From Tardiphaga robiniae (GTDB lineage: Bacteria; Pseudomonadota; Alphaproteobacteria; Rhizobiales; Xanthobacteraceae), in the NCBI RefSeq assembly GCF_013359755.1, contig NZ_JABMCJ010000072.1, positions 62,001 to 126,000 of the forward strand: a DNA stretch of 64,000 bases, written 5' to 3'. The notes beneath the pieces are model-generated. The model was not told the origin of the DNA. It ran no database searches and was given only the letters and a program-made list of their open reading frames with translations. Of this stretch, positions 45,310-54,600 are shown piece by piece; the first letter of the stretch is position 1, and each line of letters opens with the position of its first letter. The position numbers were made by a program, and so were the translations under genes.

Positions 45310-46020
45310 TCAAACGCCGAGATGGCGCTCCAGCACGTCCGGTTGCGCAGCCAATGCCGCCGGCGTTCCGTCGAACACCACGCAGCCCTTCGACAGGATC
45401 ACCATTCGGTCGGCGACTTTTGCCAGACTCCGGAAATCCTTGTCGACGACGATGGTCGCGATGCCCTCACCCCGGACGATCGCTAGCGTCTGCCAGATCG
45501 ACTGCGCCACCAGCGGCGCCAGACCTTCGGTGGCTTCATCGATCATGATCATATCGGGATTGGTCATCAACGCGCGACCGATGGTCAGCATCTGCTGCTC
45601 GCCTCCCGACAGTTGATGCCCTCCATTGTTGCGGCGTTCGTGCAGACGCGGAAACAGCTCAAATATCTTCGGCAGGGTCCAGGATTGACGACCATGATTT
45701 CCTTGTCGCGCGGCCATCACCAGATTTTCGGTGACCGACAGCGAACCGAAAATGCCCCTCCCCTCCGGCACCAGCGCCATGCCGCATCGCGCGATCGTTT
45801 CAGGCGCTGCATTGCGGATATCGTGGCCGTGGAAGCGCAAACTGCCGCGGCAAAGCGGCATCAATCCCATCAGCGAACGCAGCAGCGTGGTCTTGCCCAT
45901 GCCGTTGCGGCCGATCAGCGCGACCTGCTCGCCCGGCGCGAAGGTCAGATCGATGCCGTGCAGAATCTGGCTGGCGCCATAAAACGCATCGAGCTTTTCC
46001 ACCTGCAGTAAGGCCGTCAT
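45310..46020 (-). CDS. Branched-chain amino-acid-type ABC ATPase (LivF)
   Basis: A 236-residue ATPase: Walker A GRNGMGKTTLLRSLMG, signature LSGGEQQMLTIGRAL, Walker B MIMIDEATEGLAP, and H-switch near VVDKDFRSLAK, where the usual His is replaced by Lys in a VVDKDF sequence that differs from the common VEHN/VEQ pattern. LivF-type proteins often vary here. The ATG overlaps the LivG stop (ATGA). It is the last gene of the liv operon. Confidence 0.92.
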   Translation of the reverse strand: MTALLQVEKLDAFYGASQILHGIDLTFAPGEQVALIGRNGMGKTTLLRSLMGLMPLCRGSLRFHGHDIRNAAPETIARCGMALVPEGRGIFGSLSVTENLVMAARQGNHGRQSWTLPKIFELFPRLHERRNNGGHQLSGGEQQMLTIGRALMTNPDMIMIDEATEGLAPLVAQSIWQTLAIVRGEGIATIVVDKDFRSLAKVADRMVILSKGCVVFDGTPAALAAQPDVLERHLGV

Positions 46021-46775
46021 GCGATGCCTCCATCAGCACCGAGATAGGCGGCGCGCACGCCGGGATCCACGCGCACGTCCTGCGGCAAACCTGTGGCGAT
46101 GACACGACCGTCCTGCATCACCGTCAACCGGTCCGCGAGTTCGAACACCGCATCCATGTCGTGCTCCACCACCAGCAGCGCACGGTCGGCCTTCAGCGAC
46201 GCAATCAATCCGATGATGCCTCGCGCTTCCGATGGCCCCATGCCCGCCAGTGGCTCGTCGAGCAGAATGACCTGCGGATTGGTCGCCAGCACCATCGCGA
46301 TTTCGAGCTGGCGCTGTTCGCCGTGACTTAGTTTATCGGCAATGATCTGCGACCGTGCGGACAACCCGACCCGGTCGATCGCGTCGGTGACCAACTGGAG
46401 ATATGGCCGGTCGCACCGCGTGCCGCCAAACATCCGGAGCGGCGCGGTTGAACGGGCCTGCGCCGCAAGACGCACATTCTCATGCACGCTAAACTGCGCA
46501 AACAACGTCGTCTTCTGATAGGCGCGGCCGAGGCCAGCACGCGCGCGGCGGTCCGGCGACAAGGAGGTGATATCCACGCCATTCAGCAAGACCTCACCCG
46601 AGGTTGGCAGAAGTTCGCCGGCCAGCAGATTAATCAGCGTGGACTTTCCGGCACCGTTCGGGCCGATCACCGCATGGATCTCGCCGGCGCGAATGTCGAT
46701 CGACACATCGGAAACGGCCAGCAGGCCTCCAAAGCGCTTCTGCAATCCAGCGGCACGCAGCGCAATGTCATGCAT
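46017..46775 (-). CDS. Branched-chain amino-acid-type ABC ATPase (LivG)
   Basis: A 252-residue ATPase: Walker A GPNGAGKSTLINLLAG, Q-loop region YQKTTLFAQFSVHENV, signature LSHGEQRQLEIAMVLA, Walker B VILLDEPLAGMGP, and H-loop VEHDMDAVF. ATG 46775 is inside the last codons of the LivM-type gene (8-base overlap). It pairs with the LivF-type ATPase encoded at 45310. Confidence 0.92.
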   Translation of the reverse strand: MHDIALRAAGLQKRFGGLLAVSDVSIDIRAGEIHAVIGPNGAGKSTLINLLAGELLPTSGEVLLNGVDITSLSPDRRARAGLGRAYQKTTLFAQFSVHENVRLAAQARSTAPLRMFGGTRCDRPYLQLVTDAIDRVGLSARSQIIADKLSHGEQRQLEIAMVLATNPQVILLDEPLAGMGPSEARGIIGLIASLKADRALLVVEHDMDAVFELADRLTVMQDGRVIATGLPQDVRVDPGVRAAYLGADGGIA

Positions 46776-47772
46776 GACGAGCTTCCGCAGCTGCAGGCTT
46801 GATTTCGGCCGCGCGTTGCGGTGACGCGCCGAACACCATCGACCAGATCTGCCGGACACCATTGGGCAGCAGGATGACGATGCCAATGATGATCAAGCCC
46901 TCGGCAAGCTTCCAGTTGTCGAGATGCGCCTTAAGCACTTCTTCCATGCCGATCAGAACCAGCGCACCGACCAGCGGCCCGGTGACCGAGCGCAGGCCAC
47001 CGATCAGCACCATGACCAGAATTGTCGCCGACTGGTGCCATCCCAACATCTGCGGCGCGACGAAGCCGAACTGCGCCGCGGCCAGATAACCGGCAACGCC
47101 CGCCAGCGCGCCGGACAGGGTGAACGCCGTCAGGCGGAGGCGGAAGATCGGGAAGCCGAGCGACCGCGCCCGGCGCTCATTGTCCCGGGCTGCCGCCAGC
47201 GCCCGCCCGAAAGGTGAGCGGACCACCATCGTGAGCAAAGCGATCACGCCCACCAGGAAACCCAGCACGACAAAGTAGAAAGTCATGGGCTTGTCGAGAT
47301 CGAGCAATTGGCTGCCGGCAATGGCGATCTCGGGCCGGATGTTGATGGAGATGCCATCCGATCCGCCCGCGAATTTGGTGTCGTGGAAGAAGAAGAACAG
47401 CATCTCGCCAAAAGCGAGCGTTACCATGATGAAATAGACGCCGCGGGTGCGCAGCACCAGCGCGCCAATCAGCAGGGCTGCAGTGCCGGAGCACAGGATC
47501 GCAATCGGAAGCGTCGTTAACAGCGACGCCGCATCATAACGAGGCGACAACAGCGCAAGCACGTATCCGGCGAGGCCGAAAAAGGCGGCATGGCAGAGGC
47601 TCACCAAGCCGCCATGGCCGACCACGAGATTCAGTGACATGGCCAGCATGCCCATGATGAGCGCCTTGGCAAAGAATTGCGTGTAATAGGTCGATACACA
47701 GAATGGCAGCGCAATCGCCATAGCCAGACAGGCGATGCCGAACAATCGGACCCGCAGATTGGGCATGCTCAT
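46768..47772 (-). CDS. Branched-chain amino-acid-type ABC permease (LivM)
   Basis: A 334-residue permease with about nine transmembrane helices and the LivM features GYVLALLSPRYDA, VTLAFGEMLFFFFHDT and a coupling-loop segment RDNERRARSLGFP. I used ATG 47772, one base after the LivH stop with AGGA 8 bases upstream; ATG 47781, overlapping livH, is an alternative. Confidence 0.9.
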   Translation of the reverse strand: MSMPNLRVRLFGIACLAMAIALPFCVSTYYTQFFAKALIMGMLAMSLNLVVGHGGLVSLCHAAFFGLAGYVLALLSPRYDAASLLTTLPIAILCSGTAALLIGALVLRTRGVYFIMVTLAFGEMLFFFFHDTKFAGGSDGISINIRPEIAIAGSQLLDLDKPMTFYFVVLGFLVGVIALLTMVVRSPFGRALAAARDNERRARSLGFPIFRLRLTAFTLSGALAGVAGYLAAAQFGFVAPQMLGWHQSATILVMVLIGGLRSVTGPLVGALVLIGMEEVLKAHLDNWKLAEGLIIIGIVILLPNGVRQIWSMVFGASPQRAAEIKPAAAEARHA

Positions 47773-47773
47773 A

Positions 47774-48646
47774 TCAAGCATCCTGGCGTCCGAGAATTCC
47801 ACTGGGCCGCCACAGCAACACGGCTGCCATCACCACATAGATAAGAATGCTGGACACGCTGGGAAAGAACACCTTTCCGAACGTATCCGTGAGGCCGATC
47901 AGCAGTGCGCCGACGGCTGCGCCAGCGACCGAACCGATGCCGCCGAGCACGACCACGACAAAGGACAGGATCAGCATGCCATCGCCCATGCCGGGAAACA
48001 CTGTCGAGATCGGCGCGATCAGGATGCCGCCGAGCGCCGCCAGCGCGATGCCGGCGGCGAAGACGTAGCGATTGACCCGGTCGAACTTGATGCCGAGCAC
48101 GCGCGCCATCTCACGATTTTCCGAGCCCGCCCGCACGATCATGCCGATTTTGGTGCGCGTGATCACGAAGAAGATGACGAGTGCCACCATCAGGCAGAAC
48201 ACACAGATCGCCAGCCGGTAGACCGGATAGGACAGATTGTCGGTCAGCTGGATCGACCCCGACAACCACGCGGGCGGAGCAACCGCGTGCACGTCCTTGC
48301 CGAACAGCAACTGCCTGATTTCATCGATGACCAGGATGAGGCCGAAGCTGAGCAGCACCTGTGCCAGATGATCCCGGCCATAGAGAAGACGAACGAAGAC
48401 GGCCTCAAGCAGAATGCCAGCGATGAAGGCAACCAGCACGCCGCCAAGCAAGGCGACCACAAAACTGCCGGTCATCAACGTGATCCAGTAAGCCAGATAG
48501 GCGCCGAGCATATAAAACGCGCCATGGGCGAGATTGATGACCCCCAGGATGCCGAACACCAATGTCAGGCCGCTCGCGACAAGGAACAGGACTGCGCCAT
48601 ACTGAACCGCATTCAGCAACTGAACGCCTAGTGTGATGAGGTCCAT
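47774..48646 (-). CDS. Branched-chain amino-acid-type ABC permease (LivH)
   Basis: A 290-residue permease with about eight helices. The N-terminus LLNAVQYGAVLFLVASGLTL and GVINLAHGAFYMLGAYLAY are typical LivH sequences, and the coupling loop is RAGSENREMARVLGI. ATG 48646 was chosen over an upstream frame without similarity. It follows the binding-protein gene by 155 bases, a gap that could hold an attenuating structure. Confidence 0.9.
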   Translation of the reverse strand: MDLITLGVQLLNAVQYGAVLFLVASGLTLVFGILGVINLAHGAFYMLGAYLAYWITLMTGSFVVALLGGVLVAFIAGILLEAVFVRLLYGRDHLAQVLLSFGLILVIDEIRQLLFGKDVHAVAPPAWLSGSIQLTDNLSYPVYRLAICVFCLMVALVIFFVITRTKIGMIVRAGSENREMARVLGIKFDRVNRYVFAAGIALAALGGILIAPISTVFPGMGDGMLILSFVVVVLGGIGSVAGAAVGALLIGLTDTFGKVFFPSVSSILIYVVMAAVLLWRPSGILGRQDA

Positions 48647-48801
48647 CAGATCAATCCAACCACGGCGGGCCACCTTCAGTCGCCGGCGCAATCAAGCATG
48701 AGGCCGGACCTGGCTGCGCTGCGCCACCTCCTTCACGGACGGTCTTGCACGCAACAGGCTTCGACGATTCGATCTCCATCAAAAGACCGCGTAACCATGC
48801 G

Positions 48802-50010
48802 TCAGGTCATCTTGCAGCCCCGCGCGGGATCGTCGACATCGGCCTGGGCGACCGAGATCATCTCGTTACGCCCGTTGCGGACCTCGCGCAGATAGATGTT
48901 CTGGATCGGGTTATGCGCCTTGTTGAAGGACAGCGGCCCGCGCGGGCTGTCGATCTTCGCAGCCCCCATCGCCGCGATCATCTTGTCGCGCGCATTGAAG
49001 TCGCCGCCGACGGCGGTCAGCCCGATATCCAGCAGCGCCGCGCCATCGTAGCCCTGTACGGCGTAGATATCGCCGTCCTTGCCTGTCTTGGCCTTGAAGG
49101 CTTTGAGGAAGGCGAGATTGGCGGGATTATCGAGATTGTCCGCGTAATGCAGCGTCGTCCTGATGCCCTTGGCGGCTTCACCCTGCGCTTCGATGGTACC
49201 GTCGGTCAGAAAGCCCGCGCCATAAAGCGGAATGGTCTTGTTCAGGCCGGCCGCCGCATAGTCCTTGACGAATTTCACCGCGCCACCGCCTGCAAAAAAG
49301 CTGAACACGGCATCGGGCTTCAACTGTGCTATCTGCGTGATCAGTGCCTGAAATTCCACCTCCGGAAATGGCACCGTCAGGTCAGCTACGATCTTGCCGC
49401 CGTTCTTGGTGAAGTTTTCAGCGAAGGCGCCGATCATCTCCGCACCGGCGGTATAACGCCATGTGATCGTAACCACGTTCTTGATACCGGCATCGGCCAT
49501 CACCTTGCCCATCGGGTAGGTGCTCTGCCAGTTCGAGAACGACGTACGGAAGATGTTCGGCGCGCAGGCCGGACCAGTCGCATCATTGGCGCCAGCATTC
49601 GGAATGATCAGAAGTGTCTTGGTGTCGCGCGCGACCTTGACCATCGCCATGGCCACGCCGGAATGAACGGTGCCGACAACGACGTCAGCCTTCTCGCGGC
49701 CGACCAGCCGGTTCATGTTGTCGGTGGCTGATTCCGGCTTCGATTCATCGTCCACCTGCACGAACGCAATGTCGCGCCCACCGAGCTTACCGCCCTTCTG
49801 TTCGACATAAAGACGGAAGCCGTCATCGATGAATTGGCCGAGCTTCGCATAGGTCCCGGTGTAGGGAAGCATCATCCCCACCTTCAATGGCGCGTTCTGC
49901 GCCATAGCCGGGCTATGAAGCGGCGACGTCGCAATGAATGTTGCTGCCCCGGCGGTCCCGGACAGCATGGCGCGCCGCGTCAACGGACGCAGAAACCCCT
50001 TGGTAGTCAT
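48802..50010 (-). CDS. Branched-chain amino-acid-type ABC substrate-binding protein, probable aromatic-acid receptor
   Basis: A 402-residue periplasmic receptor of the Peripla_BP_6 (LivK) family. The N-terminus has a TRRAML motif before a hydrophobic stretch ending in PAMAQ, compatible with Tat or Sec export. The mature protein begins APLKVGMMLPYTGTYAKLGQ and includes VVGTVHSGVAMAMVKVA and YGAGFLTDGTIEAQG. Upstream are two BoxR-like boxes around a possible promoter. This, and the position beside the box genes, suggests the ligand is benzoate or a related aromatic acid (inference). GGGGAG precedes the ATG. Confidence 0.92.
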   Translation of the reverse strand: MTTKGFLRPLTRRAMLSGTAGAATFIATSPLHSPAMAQNAPLKVGMMLPYTGTYAKLGQFIDDGFRLYVEQKGGKLGGRDIAFVQVDDESKPESATDNMNRLVGREKADVVVGTVHSGVAMAMVKVARDTKTLLIIPNAGANDATGPACAPNIFRTSFSNWQSTYPMGKVMADAGIKNVVTITWRYTAGAEMIGAFAENFTKNGGKIVADLTVPFPEVEFQALITQIAQLKPDAVFSFFAGGGAVKFVKDYAAAGLNKTIPLYGAGFLTDGTIEAQGEAAKGIRTTLHYADNLDNPANLAFLKAFKAKTGKDGDIYAVQGYDGAALLDIGLTAVGGDFNARDKMIAAMGAAKIDSPRGPLSFNKAHNPIQNIYLREVRNGRNEMISVAQADVDDPARGCKMT

Positions 50011-50112
50011 CGGCTCGTCTCCCCTCGGAATAATTGATGACCGGTTGATCCGGCCTACCAATGCAGATTGACGCCAAGTGGAAGCATTGCCCTCCACCCG
50101 CGCTCGCATCTC

Positions 50113-50126
50113 TGCAGCATAATGCA
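50113..50126. promoter_or_regulatory. Perfect TGCA-N6-TGCA box upstream of the liv operon
   Basis: TGCA-GCATAA-TGCA matches the reported BoxR/BzdR operator pattern exactly. On the minus strand its N6 overlaps the putative -10 TATGCT (50121-50116) of the binding-protein promoter. Confidence 0.6.
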
Positions 50127-50145
50127 CGAAATTGGAAAAGATCAA
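50116..50145 (-). promoter_or_regulatory. Putative sigma-70-type promoter of the liv operon
   Basis: Minus-strand TTGATC (50145-50140), 18-base spacer, TATGCT (50121-50116). Each hexamer matches four of six consensus bases. It lies 106-135 bases upstream of the start at 50010 and is flanked by the two BoxR-like boxes. Confidence 0.4.
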
Positions 50146-50158
50146 GAATTATAATTCA
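50145..50158. promoter_or_regulatory. Second BoxR-like box upstream of the liv operon
   Basis: AGAA-TTATAA-TTCA, 32 bases (about three helical turns) from the perfect box. Fifteen bases are identical to the sequence between benzoate-CoA ligase and boxR. It touches the putative -35. Confidence 0.5.
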
Positions 50159-50193
50159 TAGTCAGCGGCAGTGGGTAGCCGCGCTCATTCCAA

Positions 50194-51414
50194 TCAATCG
50201 CTGTTCACCATCATGGCGGCTGCTGGCGTTGCCGGCGCATAGTTGCGCAGGGCAGCAAGAATGGAGCGGGCGCCGCGCCGCGCGCCTTCGGTCTGTACCC
50301 AGACCAGCGACAGGATAAGTTCAAGCCCGGGATCAACCGGCAGCGCCACGAGGCGTGCATCGAACGAGACGAGCGCGCTTTCGGGGAGTACTGAGACGAA
50401 GCCGAAATCCAGCATCAGGTTGGCAATGATCGGGATCGAGTCGATTTCCGTGATTGTCAGCGCATCGATCTCTGCCTGAGGCAGCAATTGCGCCAGCAGT
50501 TTGTGCGCGGCTTGGCCGAGCCCGGTGCGTCGGCTGGGTAGCGCAAGCGGTTGCTGGCGAAGCACCCGCATGACATTGGGTTGGTCGCCCAGCACCTCGC
50601 GCGCGCCGACGACCACAAGCTTCGATCGCACCAGCGCGCGCGACGAGACATCTGCGGGGATCGTATCGCTGTCGATCAGCGCCACATCGCAGCGCTTGTC
50701 CTTCAGTCCAGTGAGCAGATCCTCTGCCGTACCATTGGTGACAAACAGCGGCTGCGTCGGCCGATCCCGCTGCCAGGCTGCGACGAGAAAGGCCAGCAGC
50801 CGCGCGACATTGCTTTCATGGCCGAGCGGCATCACCGCCCCGAGCCTGATGGTGGCATTGGTCGAACGAAAACGCTCACGCGCACGCCGTGACAGTCGTT
50901 GCATGGTTTTTTCAAGTTCAGCCAGCGACGTGACCAGCAACTGGCATGCCGGCGTCGGCGTGACACCGATACGGGAGCGATGAAACAACACGCTGCCGAG
51001 TTCATCTTCAACGCGTGCAATCTGTCGCGCGAGTTGCGGCTGACCGAGACGGATGATGCGTGCGGCACGACGAACGCTGCCGGTTTCCGCAACCAATGCG
51101 ACACGCTGCAAGGCCGTGAGACTGACATCACACTCGGCGCAGAAAGCCCGTGCTGCATCGCCTGCCCTATCGGGCGCGATCATCCCCATCGCGATATCCG
51201 CTGCGGCTTCAATCTCGTCCAGCATTCGCCGTGCCTCAAGCGTGAGAAAGCTCGCGGCACCTACGCGATTCAACAACGGCGCTGCGATAGAGCGCTCGAA
51301 CCGTTTCACCGCTGCCGAGAGCGTACTGGGTGCGCGTCCAAGTTGGCGCGCGGCTTCGCGCACATTGCCGCAACGAAGCACCACGGCTGTCATCACCAAG
51401 GTCGCAATGTCCAT
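50194..51414 (-). CDS. LysR-type regulator with two N-terminal HTH domains
   Basis: A 406-residue regulator, about 100 residues longer than usual LysR proteins because the HTH is duplicated. The first HTH is at residues 1-55 ([22 protein letters not shown]). The second, at about 93-155, is the better LysR match ([20 protein letters not shown] followed by [10 protein letters not shown]). The LysR substrate-binding domain covers about 180-390. It is divergent from the importer/urocanase-like operon, with palindromes in the 166-base gap, so it probably controls that operon. ATG 51414 follows a TGGA box; the start is uncertain by a few codons. Confidence 0.88.
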   Translation of the reverse strand: MDIATLVMTAVVLRCGNVREAARQLGRAPSTLSAAVKRFERSIAAPLLNRVGAASFLTLEARRMLDEIEAAADIAMGMIAPDRAGDAARAFCAECDVSLTALQRVALVAETGSVRRAARIIRLGQPQLARQIARVEDELGSVLFHRSRIGVTPTPACQLLVTSLAELEKTMQRLSRRARERFRSTNATIRLGAVMPLGHESNVARLLAFLVAAWQRDRPTQPLFVTNGTAEDLLTGLKDKRCDVALIDSDTIPADVSSRALVRSKLVVVGAREVLGDQPNVMRVLRQQPLALPSRRTGLGQAAHKLLAQLLPQAEIDALTITEIDSIPIIANLMLDFGFVSVLPESALVSFDARLVALPVDPGLELILSLVWVQTEGARRGARSILAALRNYAPATPAAAMMVNSD

Positions 51415-51469
51415 TCCATTGTCATCCGGGTCTGTAGTCGATTTTTCCGCGCTGCAGCGAGAGCGTATA

Positions 51470-51511
51470 GGATGTCCATCAAATGGGATATCCCCCCGAT
51501 GCGCAATTGCG
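51470..51511. promoter_or_regulatory. Inverted repeats in the LysR/operon intergenic region
   Basis: An imperfect inverted repeat GGATGTCCAT...ATGGGATATCC spans 51470-51493, and the perfect palindrome CGCAATTGCG is at 51502-51511. Both lie between the divergent starts at 51414 and 51581. They are candidates for the regulator's recognition and activation sites. Confidence 0.4.
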
Positions 51512-51580
51512 TTAGCCTTCATGACAAGGACCGCGGAGCCAGCTGCCGGCTTGGCCTGGCCGCACCAATGGAGGTGTTCG

Positions 51581-52410
51581 ATGAAAGCAATGATCCTTGC
51601 CGCCGGGCTTCTAGCTTTGGCCAGCCCCGCATTCGCTCAGACGCAGGAACCGCTGAAGTCCGCGATCGACTCGACCTTCGCGCCGCATGCCATGCCCAAA
51701 CTGTCAGGCGGGCTTGAGGGCTTCAATATCGACGTCGTTGATGAAATGTCGAAGCGCATCAAACGCCCGATCACGGTGGAAGGCGCGCAATTCGCCGGTC
51801 TCATTCCGGCACTTCAGGCCGGCACCTACGACTTCCTCGCTGCTGTGGTCACTGTCACGCCCGAGCGCGCGCAGCAGTTGCTGTTCATGGAAGGCTTCGT
51901 CGACGCCGACTATCGCTTCATGACGCTGGCTTCGGCACCTCCCATCACCAAACTCGAAGATCTCTCCGGCAAGACCATCGCCGTGCAGAAAGGCGCGATC
52001 TACGAGAAATGGGTCAACGACAACGCCGCCAAATATGGCTGGAAGTCGGAATCCTTCGCCACCAGCACCGACGCGGCGCAGGCCGTGCTTGCCGGCCGTG
52101 CCGACGCCAACATCTCGGCCGCAACCGTCGTCGCCTGGATCGTGAAGAACAATCCGCGGCTGAAGAATGCCTTTCTCTACAAGACGGGCCTCGTCTGGAG
52201 CATGCCGCTGCGCAACGGCAATACCGAATTGCGCAACAAGCTCGAAGACGCACTGGTCTGCATGAAGCAGGACGGCACGCTGAAGAAGCTTTACGTGAAG
52301 TGGTTCGGTGTCGAGCCCGAGGCCGGATCGGCGACCACCACCATCTATCCCGGTTATGGCGCACCAGGCGTTGCCGGCTATGACGCGACCGAGCAGAAGC
52401 CGACCTGTTC

Positions 52411-52414
<4 letters not shown>
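51581..52414 (+). CDS. Amino-acid-type ABC substrate-binding protein (family 3)
   Basis: A 277-residue periplasmic receptor of the SBP_bac_3 type. Signal peptide residues 1-20 end in SPAFAQ. The mature part has [47 protein letters not shown] and [13 protein letters not shown], all typical of polar amino-acid receptors. GGAGGTG before ATG 51581 is an excellent ribosome site. It is the first gene of the operon and overlaps the ATPase gene start by four bases (ATGA). The ligand is proposed to be an imidazole- or thio-imidazole-type compound from the downstream enzymes (inference). Confidence 0.93.
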
Positions 52415-53172
<758 letters not shown>

Positions 53173-53175
53173 GTC

Positions 53176-53877
53176 ATGACCGCCGCCGACGCGATGAGCA
53201 ACTGGGACCGCTTCGTCTTCACCTTCTTCAATGCGGATATCGCGATGAAGTACGGCTGGGAGATTTTGCAGGGCGCCGGCGTTACCATTCTTGCCGGCCT
53301 CGCGGTGGTCATCACCGGTATCGGCGCCGGCTTCGGCCTCGCGGCGCTCCGGGCGATCGGCTGGAAGCCGGTCAATTTCCTCATCATCGTGTTCGTCGAC
53401 ATTTTCCGCTCGCTGCCGCCGCTCGCAATCATCCTGGTATTATTCTTCGGCTTCCCAAATATCGGCATCGTCCTGCCCAGCCTCATCGTGCTGTGGATGT
53501 CCCTCGGCGCGGTGCTTGCGGCCTTTGCCGAGGAGATCTTCTGGGCCGGCATTACCTCAGTGCCGAAGGGCCAGTGGCTGGCCGCGCGCTCAACAGGGCT
53601 CACCTTCGCTCAGACGCTGCGCTATGTGATCCTGCCGCAGGCGGTCCGCCTCGGCATTCCGCCGCTCACCAACCGCGCGATCTCCATCACCAAGAACCTC
53701 GCGCTTGGCAGCGCCATCGGTGTCAACGAGATTCTTGGCCGCGCCAATTCCGCGCTGTCGATGTCCGCCAATGCGACGCCGCTGACCATGGGCGCGCTAC
53801 TTTACGTGCTGGTCTTCATTCCACTGGTGATCGCCTCCCGTACGCTCGAACGCAACTATCGGTGGGGTGAGCACTGA
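53176..53877 (+). CDS. Amino-acid-type ABC permease, first subunit
   Basis: A 233-residue permease of the HisM/GlnP family with about five helices, the FRSLPPLAIILVLFF segment and the EAA-loop AEEIFWAGITSVPKGQWLAARSTG. It starts three bases after the ATPase stop and ends with a TGATG overlap onto the second permease. The N-terminal extension may start at a second Met six codons later. Confidence 0.92.
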   Translation: MTAADAMSNWDRFVFTFFNADIAMKYGWEILQGAGVTILAGLAVVITGIGAGFGLAALRAIGWKPVNFLIIVFVDIFRSLPPLAIILVLFFGFPNIGIVLPSLIVLWMSLGAVLAAFAEEIFWAGITSVPKGQWLAARSTGLTFAQTLRYVILPQAVRLGIPPLTNRAISITKNLALGSAIGVNEILGRANSALSMSANATPLTMGALLYVLVFIPLVIASRTLERNYRWGEH

Positions 53878-54536
53878 TGGAGCAGTTCACCCAGGAATTC
53901 TTCAATCTCGACGTCATGGCGAAGGTCGCACCGTTCCTGCTGCAGGGCTTGCTGCAGACGCTTCTGCTATGCTCCTTCCTGATCCCGATCGGCCTCGTCA
54001 GCGGTATCCTCGTGATGTTGCTGACCACCAGCCCCTATCGCCTGCTGCGCTGGCCGGCGATCGCCGCCGTCGATTTCTTCCGCGCCTTTCCGCCGCTGGT
54101 GCTGCTGGTCTTCGTCTATGCGGGCCTGCCCTTTATCGGGCTGCGCGTGCCCGCGCTGGTGGCTGTGGCCGTCGCCTTCCTGATCAATTCGGCAAGTTAC
54201 TACGGCGAGATCTATCGCGCCGGCATGGTTAGCGTGCCGAAGGGCCAGCGCGAGGCCGCGCGGTCGACCGGACTCTCCGCCACACAGACATTGCTTTACG
54301 TGACGCTGCCGCAGGCGATCCGCAACGTGCTGCCCGATCTGCTCTCGAACACGGTCGAGCTGGTGAAGCTCACGACGCTGGCCAGCGTCATCTCGGTGCC
54401 GGAGCTGCTGCATTCCGCCAATCTGGCGCGCTCGCTCACCTACAACTCATCGCCGCTGATCCTCGCGGCGATCATCTATCTGCTCCTGCTGTTGCCGGTC
54501 GTGCGCCTGATCGCGCGGCTGGAGCACAGGCTCTAG
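53877..54536 (+). CDS. Amino-acid-type ABC permease, second subunit
   Basis: A 219-residue HisQ/GlnP-like permease with about five helices, FFRAFPPLVLLVFVYAGLPF and the coupling loop YYGEIYRAGMVSVPKGQREA. It overlaps the preceding permease gene by one base. The next gene begins 64 bases downstream and is probably in the same transcript. Confidence 0.92.
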   Translation: MEQFTQEFFNLDVMAKVAPFLLQGLLQTLLLCSFLIPIGLVSGILVMLLTTSPYRLLRWPAIAAVDFFRAFPPLVLLVFVYAGLPFIGLRVPALVAVAVAFLINSASYYGEIYRAGMVSVPKGQREAARSTGLSATQTLLYVTLPQAIRNVLPDLLSNTVELVKLTTLASVISVPELLHSANLARSLTYNSSPLILAAIIYLLLLLPVVRLIARLEHRL

Positions 54537-54600
54537 GACATACGGTCCGGCAGGGCCATCACGACAAGCCGGCTCGCCGGCGGCGAATGTGGAGTTACAC

